Shown piece by piece: positions 5,564-12,132 of a DNA stretch of 12,246 bases (its first letter is position 1; the number at the start of each line of letters is the position of its first letter). The DNA is from Bacillota bacterium (GTDB lineage: Bacteria; Bacillota; Clostridia; Christensenellales; UMGS416), in assembly GCA_023409755.1 (NCBI GenBank), contig JAEYRA010000186.1:1-12246 (forward strand), written 5' to 3'. The notes below the pieces were generated by a model that ran no database searches, was not told where the DNA came from, and saw nothing but the letters and a program-made list of their open reading frames with translations. Both the position numbers and the translations under genes were made by a program.

Positions 5564-6670
5564 GTGACAAAGAACGTGTACGATGTCTGCCCGGTTTACG
5601 AGAGTGACCGGTTCCGGCTGCGGCTGGTGGAGCGGGAAGACGCTGAGGCCCTGCTGCGCTGTTACGCCGACCCGGCGGCCCGCCCCTGTTTCAACATGGA
5701 CAGTTGTGATTTTGGGTACGACGAGGCGCCCTCCTTGGAGACCCAGCGCCGCGTCGTGGACATCTGGCTCGAGGTGTACCGTCTCCGCCAGTTTGTGCGC
5801 TTTGCCATTGTGGACCGGGCCGATGGCGCGGCCGTGGGCACGGTGGAGATGTTCGGCGGCAAGCACGGTGTGTTGCGTGTAGACACCGCTTCCGCCTATG
5901 AAACGCAGGAAGCGCTGAGCGAGCTCTTCGGCTTGGCCAACGCCTTCTTTGACGACTTCGGCTGTGAGCGCATGGTGACGAAGGTCTTTGACGCCTCGCC
6001 CCAGCGCACCCGAGCCCTGGTTGCCTGCGGGTATGCGCCCTACCCGGCGGGGAAGGACTGGACACGCCAGGGCTATTGGGCCAAGCTCGCTCCCGCCGCG
6101 CCCCTTGCCCTCACCTGCCGTACGCTGACGCCGGCGCTGCTTGAGGATTACCTGCATTTCTTTGACCATGTGGCCTTTGCTGACCACCCCGAATGGAGCA
6201 ACTGCTATTGCATGCATTTCCACGACGAATCGGCTATGGCGAGCGATGCCCCCACCAACCGGGAGTGCGCCATTGCGTGCATCCATAGCGGGCAGCTGCA
6301 GGGCACCCTGGCCTACGACGGCGAGGACGTTGTGGGCTGGTGCAACGCGGGTGACAAGGGGTCCTTCCCCAACCTTGCCCTGCCTGAGGAACTGCGGGAG
6401 GACAATGACCAGGACGGCAACGTGCTGTCGGTCGTGTGCCTCACCGTGGCTCCGGCCCTGCGGGAGCATGGCGTGGCTACCGCGCTGCTGGCCCAGGTGT
6501 GCGCCGACGCCGCGGTGCGGGGCTTCGACTGGGTGGAGGGGTACCCCCAGCTCGATGCGACCGACCCGTACCACAACCACCACGGCCCGCTTGGGTTGTA
6601 TGAGAAGCTGGGGTTCGCGGTGCATCGTACATCTGCCCGCCAGGCCGTGGTGCGCAAGGCGCTGCGATAG
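5564..6670 (+). CDS. Tandem GNAT-family N-acetyltransferase
   Basis: A 368-residue protein made of two GNAT folds that transfer an acetyl group from acetyl-CoA to an amine; the acceptor is unknown. Domain 1 (about residues 12-177) begins like RimJ/RimL proteins (SDRFRLRLVEREDAEAL) and has the S-x-x-R-T-R-A-L-V-A-C-G-Y strand-helix near 145-157, but lacks a clear Q/R-x-x-G-x-G/A acetyl-CoA loop (the place reads AYETQEALSE), so it may be inactive. Domain 2 (about 183-366) is intact: NPE-like HPEWSNCYC (208-216), VVGWCNAG (256-263), the acetyl-CoA loop LREHGVATALL (299-309) and GLYEKLGF (344-351). The start is GTG 5564 with AGAGGAG (5548-5554) nine bases upstream; no nearby ATG fits. Terminator at 6706-6747. 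It probably modifies a small molecule or a protein end; the sequence does not tell which. Confidence 0.9.
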   Translation: MTKNVYDVCPVYESDRFRLRLVEREDAEALLRCYADPAARPCFNMDSCDFGYDEAPSLETQRRVVDIWLEVYRLRQFVRFAIVDRADGAAVGTVEMFGGKHGVLRVDTASAYETQEALSELFGLANAFFDDFGCERMVTKVFDASPQRTRALVACGYAPYPAGKDWTRQGYWAKLAPAAPLALTCRTLTPALLEDYLHFFDHVAFADHPEWSNCYCMHFHDESAMASDAPTNRECAIACIHSGQLQGTLAYDGEDVVGWCNAGDKGSFPNLALPEELREDNDQDGNVLSVVCLTVAPALREHGVATALLAQVCADAAVRGFDWVEGYPQLDATDPYHNHHGPLGLYEKLGFAVHRTSARQAVVRKALR

Positions 6671-6705
6671 ACACGTGGGGTCCAGTCCCATTCCCCTGTG
6701 AAGGG

Positions 6706-6747
6706 AACCGCCGGTGGCGTGCCGCATTGGCCGCTGCCGGCGGTTTT
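6706..6747 (+). terminator. Rho-independent terminator of the GNAT gene
   Basis: AACCGCCGG (6706-6714) pairs with CCGGCGGTT (6737-6745), and inner pairs continue through 6715-6719 with 6732-6736. It ends in a short TTTT. A smaller hairpin, TTCCC/GGGAA, sits just upstream and overlaps its left arm by two bases. Confidence 0.75.
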
Positions 6748-6884
6748 GTGCTGCTGGCGGCGGGTTGACGACGGCATTCGCCCGCGGGCGGCGCGAAGGC
6801 AAGGCATCTGGGTCGCACCGCGCACAGCGGGGCGTTCCTTCGCTGATCCGGTCGAAAAATAGGAAAGCAGGTCAGATAAACGTA
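6748..6884. other. Spacer before nrdD, nothing coding seen
   Basis: This GC-rich stretch contains the 12-base palindrome CGCCCGCGGGCG near 6780-6791 and turns AT-rich after about 6850, just before the nrdD promoter. An open frame from 6714 runs through it into nrdD but has no ribosome site or family resemblance before 6972. Confidence 0.5.
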
Positions 6885-6913
6885 TATACAAAATATGGGA
6901 ATGGCGTTATAAT
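6885..6913 (+). promoter_or_regulatory. Promoter of nrdDG
   Basis: TATACA (6885-6890, four of six consensus bases), 17 bases, perfect TATAAT (6908-6913). Read on the reverse strand, ATATTTTGT (6888-6896) overlaps the -35 and resembles one half of an NrdR box; a second box at the expected spacing is not obvious. Confidence 0.7.
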
Positions 6914-6971
6914 CAACCACAAGGCCTTGTGGCTTCGGCTACTGGGCGGAAGAGGACAAGGAGGTCACGGC

Positions 6972-9074
6972 ATGGCTGGCATTGAGAAGATTCGCAAGCG
7001 CAATGGATCGTTGGAACCCTTTAAGGTGGAGAAGATCACCTGGGCCATCTTCAAGGCCGCTACTGCGGTGGGCGGCAACGACTATGCTCGTGCCGAGGAG
7101 CTGACCAATGAGGTGGTGGACATCGCCACGGCGCGTTACCCCGACGGCGTTGCCGAGGTCGAGACGATCCAGGACATTGTGGAGAAGACCCTGATTGAGC
7201 ATGGCCATGCCCGCACCGCCAAGGCCTTCATCCTGTATCGGGAGAAGCGCAAGGGCGCCCGCGAGCTCAATGCTCTGGTTGGCGCTACGATCAATATGTT
7301 CAGCGACTATCTGCAGGATAAGGATTGGCACATCCAGGAAAATGCCAACACCCAGCGCAGCATCAACGGCCTCAATAACTACATCCGCGAGGCCTTCACC
7401 AAGCAGTATTGGCTGCATGAGATCTACCCCGAGGACATCCGCGAGGCCCATTCGAGTGGAGACATCCATCTCCACGACCTGGGGTTCTTCGGGCCCTACT
7501 GCGCGGGTTGGGATCTGCGTCAGCTGCTGCTCGATGGCTTCGGCGGCGTGTCCGGCAAGGTGGAGAGCTCCCCGGCCAAGCACCTTCGCAGTTTCCTGGG
7601 GCAGATCGTCAATTCCACCTTCACGACCCAGGGTGAAACCGCAGGGGCCCAGGCGTGGAGCAGCATCGACACCTATTGCGCGCCGTTCATCCGCTACGAC
7701 CACATGGACTATGCCCAGGTCAAGCAGGCGCTGCAGGAGTTCATCTTCAACATCAACGTGCCTACCCGCGTGGGGTTCCAGTGCCCGTTCTCCAATCTGA
7801 CATTTGACATCATCGTGCCTCGCACGCTGTCCAGTCAGGCCGTCATCGTGGGCGGGCAGTACACCGATGACGTGTACGGCGACTTCCAGCCCGAGATGGA
7901 CCTCTTCAACCAGGCGTTCTGTGACGTGATGCTGGAGGGCGACAGCAAGGGTCGGGTGTTCACCTTCCCCATCCCCACCATCAATGTGACCAACGATTTC
8001 GATTGGGACAGCCCGGTGGTCAACCGCTTCATGGAGATCACCTGCAAGTACGGCATTCCCTATTTCTCCAACTACATCAACTCCGACCTGTCTCCGGAGG
8101 ACGCGGTGTCCATGTGCTGCCGCCTGCGGCTCGATACCACCGAGCTCAGGAAGCGCGGCGGCGGTCTCTTCGGCTCCAACCCCATGACGGGCAGCATCGG
8201 CGTGGTCACGGTGAACCTGCCGCGCATCGGCTACCTCTCCCGCACGGAGTCGGAGTTCAAATCCCGTCTGTGGCGCATGATCCACCTGGCCAAAGCGTCG
8301 TTGGAGATCAAGCGCAAGGTCATTGAGGACCAGACCCAGAAGGGACTGTATCCTTATTCTGCCTACTACCTGCGCGATATCAAGGCCCGCACCGGGCGGT
8401 ATTGGTACAACCATTTCAACACCATCGGCATCGTGGGCATGAACGAGGCCTGCATGAATTTCATGGGCCGCGACCTCACCACCCCCGAGGGGCAGGACTT
8501 TGCCCAGCGGATGATGGAGTACATGCGCGGGCTCCTGATGGACATCCAGGCCGAGACGGGCAACTTCTACAACCTGGAGGCCACCCCGGCCGAGGGTACC
8601 AGCTACCGACTGGCGCTGTCCGATAAGGGCCGTTACCCCGACATCCAGACCGCCGGCACACCCGACGCGCCCTACTACACCAACTCCACGCAGCTGCCGG
8701 TGGGCTTCACGGACGATATCTTTGAGACCCTGGACCTGCAGGATGAGCTGCAGAGCGGCTACACCGGCGGCACGGTGCTGCACCTTTACCTGGGGGAGCG
8801 CATCGGTGACATTGAGGTGGCCAAGAACCTCATCCGCAAGATCTTCACGAACTACAAGCTGCCCTACATCTCGCTGACGCCCACGTTCTCCATCTGCAAC
8901 AGCCACGGCTACATCGCCGGCGAGCACTTTGCCTGCCCCACCTGCGGGGCCGACACCGAGGTGTGGAGCCGGGTGACTGGGTACTTGCGGCCGGTGCAGA
9001 ACTACAACCGCGGCAAGCGGCAGGAGTACGCCGACCGGGTGAAGTACACCATCAACCGGGGTGCGCTGCGCTGA
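6972..9074 (+). CDS. nrdD: Anaerobic (class III) ribonucleoside-triphosphate reductase
   Basis: A 700-residue glycyl-radical enzyme that reduces NTPs to dNTPs without oxygen, in the cytosol. Residues about 3-93 are an ATP-cone (IEKIRKRNGSLEPFKVEKI near the start), the allosteric site for ATP/dATP. The catalytic barrel follows: TQRSINGLNNYIREAF, SGDIHLHDLGFFGPYCAGWDL, the MCCRLRLDTTELRKRGGGLFG region that should carry the thiyl-radical Cys by analogy with E. coli Cys290, MTGSIGVVTVNLPRIGYL, and NFYNLEATPAEGTSYRLA. The C-terminus holds the zinc site, with Cys642, Cys655, Cys658 and His645/His652 as likely ligands. The radical Gly is Gly670 in RVTGYLRPVQNYN. The start at 6972 has AAGGAGG (6958-6964) seven bases upstream; the in-frame extension to 6714 is excluded by the promoter at 6885-6913. 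Downstream, nrdG starts one base after the stop. Identity certain. Confidence 0.97.
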   Translation: MAGIEKIRKRNGSLEPFKVEKITWAIFKAATAVGGNDYARAEELTNEVVDIATARYPDGVAEVETIQDIVEKTLIEHGHARTAKAFILYREKRKGARELNALVGATINMFSDYLQDKDWHIQENANTQRSINGLNNYIREAFTKQYWLHEIYPEDIREAHSSGDIHLHDLGFFGPYCAGWDLRQLLLDGFGGVSGKVESSPAKHLRSFLGQIVNSTFTTQGETAGAQAWSSIDTYCAPFIRYDHMDYAQVKQALQEFIFNINVPTRVGFQCPFSNLTFDIIVPRTLSSQAVIVGGQYTDDVYGDFQPEMDLFNQAFCDVMLEGDSKGRVFTFPIPTINVTNDFDWDSPVVNRFMEITCKYGIPYFSNYINSDLSPEDAVSMCCRLRLDTTELRKRGGGLFGSNPMTGSIGVVTVNLPRIGYLSRTESEFKSRLWRMIHLAKASLEIKRKVIEDQTQKGLYPYSAYYLRDIKARTGRYWYNHFNTIGIVGMNEACMNFMGRDLTTPEGQDFAQRMMEYMRGLLMDIQAETGNFYNLEATPAEGTSYRLALSDKGRYPDIQTAGTPDAPYYTNSTQLPVGFTDDIFETLDLQDELQSGYTGGTVLHLYLGERIGDIEVAKNLIRKIFTNYKLPYISLTPTFSICNSHGYIAGEHFACPTCGADTEVWSRVTGYLRPVQNYNRGKRQEYADRVKYTINRGALR

Positions 9075-9075
9075 C

Positions 9076-9765
9076 ATGCGCATCGCCGGGTTCGTACGCA
9101 ACTCCTTTGTGGACTACCCGGGCAAGATTGCGGCGGTGCTCTTCTTGCCCGGGTGCAACTGGGATTGTTTCTTCTGCCACAACCGGGATCTTATCGCCGG
9201 CGTCGGGCCGACGGTGGAGGAAGAAGAGGTATGGGCGCACCTGGAACGGCGGCGGGGGCTGCTGGATGGCGTGGTGGTGACCGGCGGCGAGCCAACGCTG
9301 CACGCCGGCCTGCCCGATTTGCTGCGGCGAATCCGTTCGTTGGGCTTACTGTGCAAGCTTGACACCAACGGCTCCCGCCCGGAGGTGGTGGAGGCGCTGC
9401 TGGCCGAGGGACTCCTTGACTATGTGGCGCTCGACATCAAAACCCTGCCGGGCGAATATCGCTCGATCTGCGGCCCGGCGGCTGAACCAGACGCCGTGTG
9501 GCGGACGCTGTCGCTGCTGCGTTCGTCGGGTGTGGCGTTTGAATGCCGCACGACCTTCCTGCCCCAACTCACCGTGGAGGACATCGCGGAGCTGGCGGCC
9601 CTTCTGGCACCGGTGCCGCGCTGGGCGCTGCAGGCCTACCGCCAGCCCGAGCGTTACCGGCCCGAGGATCGCTTGCGCGTGGAGGCCGCTGCCCACCCGC
9701 CCGAGGAGATGCGCCGGGCTGCCGAAGCCGCGCGGGGATGTGCGGGAGAGGTGACGCTTCGCTAG
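9076..9765 (+). CDS. nrdG: Radical-SAM activase of anaerobic ribonucleotide reductase (NrdG2 type)
   Basis: A 229-residue radical-SAM enzyme that cleaves S-adenosylmethionine to place the glycyl radical on NrdD. The 4Fe-4S motif C-x3-C-x2-C is Cys27, Cys31, Cys34 (PGCNWDCFFCHN). The SAM-binding VVVTGGEPTL follows at about 66-75, then LCKLDTNGSRPE and LLDYVALDIKTLPGEY, both typical of the NrdG2 form (about 230 residues), which is longer than E. coli NrdG (about 154). The start is taken as ATG 9076, one base after the nrdD stop, because MRIAGFVRNSFVDYPGK is the usual N-terminus; GTG 9061 would add five residues and overlap nrdD. No strong ribosome site precedes it, so translation is probably coupled to nrdD. 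The gene ends in the direct repeat CGCTTCGCT (9755-9763 and 9767-9775), which spans the stop codon. Confidence 0.95.
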   Translation: MRIAGFVRNSFVDYPGKIAAVLFLPGCNWDCFFCHNRDLIAGVGPTVEEEEVWAHLERRRGLLDGVVVTGGEPTLHAGLPDLLRRIRSLGLLCKLDTNGSRPEVVEALLAEGLLDYVALDIKTLPGEYRSICGPAAEPDAVWRTLSLLRSSGVAFECRTTFLPQLTVEDIAELAALLAPVPRWALQAYRQPERYRPEDRLRVEAAAHPPEEMRRAAEAARGCAGEVTLR

Positions 9766-9832
9766 TCGCTTCGCTTTCGCGCCGGCTGCTTCGCAACCGT
9801 CACGAGTTGGAGCGCTCGTCTCAGCAATGCAT

Positions 9833-9873
9833 CGCCCCCTGACGCGCAGGTCGCCAGGGGGCGTTCTATTTTT
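9833..9873 (+). terminator. Rho-independent terminator of nrdDG
   Basis: CGCCCCCTG (9833-9841) pairs with CAGGGGGCG (9855-9863), followed by TTCTATTTTT. It lies 67 bases past the nrdG stop. Confidence 0.92.
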
Positions 9874-10150
9874 GCTCTCGTGCTTGGTCGGGCGCAGGAG
9901 ACGCCGGTGCGCCGGAAGGAGCGGTGGTGCATTGATCGAGCTGCTCTGCGCCTTGGCCGGATGAACCGGCCTGCGTCTGCGGAGCGAGGCTGTGCACATT
10001 CAGGCCGTGGATTCCCGAGGGGCAAGCCGTCTGGACATTTTCCCTCATGTTTTCCACTTTCGACGGCCCCACGATGTGGCCTCGTGATGTGCTGGAACAT
10101 GGCGAATGGCGGCTACCTCTGGCGTTCCCGTGGTGTATGGCGTTGGAATA
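9874..10150. other. Long spacer between nrdDG and the HAD gene, no gene seen
   Basis: No reading frame here has a ribosome site plus recognisable protein. Short hairpins are present, such as GGCCGG-ATGAA-CCGGCC (9955-9971), GGCGC/GCGCC (9891-9895 with 9909-9913) and a distant pair GCCGTC/GACGGC (10026-10031 with 10062-10067). None is followed by a T-tract. Confidence 0.45.
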
Positions 10151-10159
10151 TGCTATACT
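10151..10159 (+). promoter_or_regulatory. Extended -10 promoter of the HAD-yhaM operon
   Basis: TG-C-TATACT (10151-10159), with no clear -35 at the proper distance. Predicted start near 10166, giving an 88-base leader to the HAD start. The same 10-base string occurs before the GNAT gene (5522-5531). Confidence 0.55.
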
Positions 10160-10181
10160 TCATACATCCCCAAAAGCACTC

Positions 10182-10203
10182 GGAAGCGATGGCCGAGCGG
10201 TCT
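10182..10203 (+). other. tRNA-Ser-like 5' fragment in the operon leader
   Basis: These 22 bases begin GGAAGCG, then AT, then GGCCGAGCGGTCT. This is the layout of the acceptor 5' strand, positions 8-9 and the D-arm of bacterial tRNA-Ser; E. coli tRNA-Ser(UGA), from memory, begins GGAAGTG then TGGCCGAGCGGTT. The similarity stops there: no anticodon arm, no T-loop (GGTTCGAATC) and no matching CGCTTCC 3' strand follow. It starts about 16 bases after the predicted transcription start. It could be a tRNA remnant, a tRNA mimic in the leader, or chance. Confidence 0.35.
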
Positions 10204-10253
10204 GTCTGCGCGGCTGGCGCCGTCTGTGCCGCCGGCGGGGCGGGAGGAACGTG

Positions 10254-10859
10254 GTGATCGGCACGGTCGTCTTTGACGTCTATGGTGTGCTCATGAAGGA
10301 GAGCCGGGGCAACCTCATCCCCTTCGTGCAGGAGCGGCGGCCTGATTTGGAGCTGGACTTCGTGCGAGGCATTTTTCGGCTGGGCGGCCTGGGGCGGCTG
10401 ACAGGGCAGGAGATGCTGTACGCCTTGGGTTTCCGAGGTGATCTGGCAGCGCTGGAGCGGGAGTATCTGGACCATTGGCTGACGCTGGACCCCGATGCCT
10501 TGCCGACCCTCAAGTGGGCGGCAGTCCGTTGGCCGCTGGCAGTCCTCTCCAACGACGTGGCACCATGGAGCCGGTATGTGCTGGAGCGCTACGACCTTAA
10601 CCGTTTTTTCATGGAGAAGGTCATCAGCGGTGACGTTGGGCTTCGCAAGCCCGACCCTGCCATCTTTGAGCTCCTGCTGAGACGGTTGGGCTGTCCGGCG
10701 GGGGATTGTGTGTTCATTGACAACAGCGCAGCCAACCTTCGGGTGGCCCGGACGCTGGGGTTGTCCACCATCCACTTCAACCGCGATGGCGAGGCGTTTG
10801 ACGGCCTTCAGGTGGATGGCTTTGCCGACCTGCCGGCGGCGCTGGAATACCTGGAATAA
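10254..10859 (+). CDS. HAD-superfamily hydrolase
   Basis: A 201-residue protein of the haloacid-dehalogenase superfamily (subfamily IA type, with a helical cap at about 15-85). Seen: motif I VVFDVYGVL with nucleophile Asp8; motif II VLSND with Ser99; motif III Lys132 in GLRKPDPAIF; motif IV CVFIDNSAANL with Asp156. Two positions differ from a standard phosphatase: residue +2 to the nucleophile is Tyr10, as in 2-haloacid dehalogenases (DAYGT), not Asp/Thr, and the second acid of motif IV is Asn157. The substrate is unknown. The start is taken as GTG 10254 (GGGAGG at 10242-10247, six bases away); GTG 10251 is too close to the ribosome site. An in-frame extension to 10047 is rejected because it would place motif I at residue 77 and cross the promoter. 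Its stop overlaps the ribosome site of the next gene, so the two are co-transcribed. Confidence 0.88.
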   Translation: MIGTVVFDVYGVLMKESRGNLIPFVQERRPDLELDFVRGIFRLGGLGRLTGQEMLYALGFRGDLAALEREYLDHWLTLDPDALPTLKWAAVRWPLAVLSNDVAPWSRYVLERYDLNRFFMEKVISGDVGLRKPDPAIFELLLRRLGCPAGDCVFIDNSAANLRVARTLGLSTIHFNRDGEAFDGLQVDGFADLPAALEYLE

Positions 10860-10870
10860 AAGGAGATTGT

Positions 10871-11833
10871 ATGGAGTTTATTAAGATCTGCGACATGAAG
10901 AAGGGCCTGACGGTGACTGGCTTCTACCTGGTCAAGACCGCTGCCATCAAGAGTTCCATCAACGGCAACACCAACTATGGTGACTACACGCTGGCCGACG
11001 AGACCGGCGAGATAAACGGAAAGCTATGGGATGTGGCAGAGCCGGAGAGCTGCCCCCAGGCCGGCAGCATCATTAAGCTCCAGGGCTTGGTCAACGAATA
11101 CCAGGGCCGGCTGCAGCTGCGCATTGATAAATTCCGTGAGGCGACGGGGGACGACCCGGTGGACGCCGCTTCGCTGGTGCCGGCCGCACCCATGGATGCC
11201 GGACAGATGCTGGAGGCTGTGGGCCAGTACGCCGCGCGCATCACAAACGACGGCCTGCGCACGCTGGTGACGACGGTGCTCGACGAGCAGCGGGAGAAGC
11301 TGCTCATTTGGCCGGCTGCCACGCGCAACCACCATTCGGTGCGTTCGGGGCTGCTCTATCACACGCTGACCATGCTGCGCACCGCCGACGCCATCCGCGG
11401 CGTGTATGCCTACCTGCAGCCCGACCTTTTGTATACCGGGGTCATTCTCCATGATATGGCTAAACTCTTTGAGCTCAACGCCACCAACACCGGAATCGCC
11501 GGTGACTACACCCGCGACGGCATGCTGCTGGGTCACATTGTACAGGGCATCCTCTATGTGCAGCAGGTGGCCGAGCGCGTGGGGTTGGACCCGTCGCTGA
11601 CCGCGCTGGTGCAGCACATGCTGCTCAGCCACCACTATGAGCCGGAGTACGGCAGCCCTCGCCGTCCCATGTTCCCGGAGGCCGAGGTGCTGCACTTCCT
11701 GGATATTCTGGATGCGCGGCTCTACGACATGCACAAGGCGCTGGAGGACACCCAGCCCGGCCGCTTCTCTGAGAAACTGTGGACGCTGCACAATCGGCAG
11801 CTGTACCGCATGACCGAGGACGAGCGCCCGTAA
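10871..11833 (+). CDS. yhaM: 3'-5' exoribonuclease of the YhaM family
   Basis: A 320-residue protein with an N-terminal OB-fold for nucleic acid (about residues 12-90, TNYGDYTLADETGEINGKLW and IIKLQGLVNEYQGRLQLRI) and an HD phosphohydrolase domain (about 155-290). The HD metal ligands are His164 (GLLYHTLTML), His194-Asp195 (VILHDMAKLFEL), His222 and His254/His255 (LLSHHYEPEYG), with Asp278 a likely last ligand. In Bacillus the family (about 314 residues) trims RNA 3' ends and short RNA fragments, and can also act on single-stranded DNA. Length and domain order fit well. The start is ATG 10871 with AAAGGAG (10859-10865) five bases upstream, overlapping the stop of the HAD gene; the gap is 11 bases, so translation may be coupled. 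A strong stem-loop follows at 11872-11897. Family call strong. Confidence 0.93.
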   Translation: MEFIKICDMKKGLTVTGFYLVKTAAIKSSINGNTNYGDYTLADETGEINGKLWDVAEPESCPQAGSIIKLQGLVNEYQGRLQLRIDKFREATGDDPVDAASLVPAAPMDAGQMLEAVGQYAARITNDGLRTLVTTVLDEQREKLLIWPAATRNHHSVRSGLLYHTLTMLRTADAIRGVYAYLQPDLLYTGVILHDMAKLFELNATNTGIAGDYTRDGMLLGHIVQGILYVQQVAERVGLDPSLTALVQHMLLSHHYEPEYGSPRRPMFPEAEVLHFLDILDARLYDMHKALEDTQPGRFSEKLWTLHNRQLYRMTEDERP

Positions 11834-11871
11834 CAGAGTTGTGCTGCCTCTTGGCAATTTTTGCTTTTTTT

Positions 11872-11903
11872 GGAAGCCGCCCATCTGGGCGGCTTCCGAA
11901 TTT
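11872..11903 (+). terminator. Strong stem-loop after yhaM, probable terminator
   Basis: A perfect 11-bp stem (11872-11882 with 11887-11897) and a 4-base loop. The tail GAATTTAA is only weakly T-rich, while a run of seven T lies just before the stem, so the element is atypical. It is the only candidate end for the HAD-yhaM transcript. Confidence 0.6.
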
Positions 11904-12033
11904 AACTCGTTTGCGATAAAATAGCACGCGGAACTGACGAGTATAGCAGAAAAAGTTGTCTAGCAATTTCTTGATTTTGTCCGTTTTTGTGGTGGATGGG
12001 CCGCTTTTCAACAGCATCCGACAGGAGTAGACA

Positions 12034-12062
12034 TTGACCCTTAAAAACGGATGGGTTATTCT
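12034..12062 (+). promoter_or_regulatory. Sigma-A-type promoter of the last gene
   Basis: TTGACC (12034-12039), 17 bases, TATTCT (12057-12062). Predicted start near 12069, leader about 64 bases. The flanks carry CTAC-ATATG-GTAG (12061-12073) and GTAG-TTTT-CTAC (12099-12110), two small hairpins with the same stem letters in opposite order, a possible operator pair. Confidence 0.72.
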
Positions 12063-12132
12063 ACATATGGTAGATTTCATTAATTTCTATAACCAATTGT
12101 AGTTTTCTACGAAGGAGAAAAAGGGGAAGGAC

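Noticed and set aside
6714..6971. An 86-residue N-terminal extension of NrdD
   Set aside because: It overlaps the GNAT terminator and the nrdD promoter; the ATP-cone begins right after ATG 6972.
6939..9101. A 720-codon minus-strand open frame across nrdD
   Set aside because: It is the antisense shadow of nrdD with no ribosome site or family pattern.
10047..10253. A 69-residue N-terminal extension of the HAD protein
   Set aside because: HAD motif I belongs near the N-terminus, and the extension includes the promoter at 10151-10159.
10182..10260. A complete tRNA-Ser gene
   Set aside because: Only the first 22 bases fit; there is no anticodon arm, T-loop or 3' acceptor strand.
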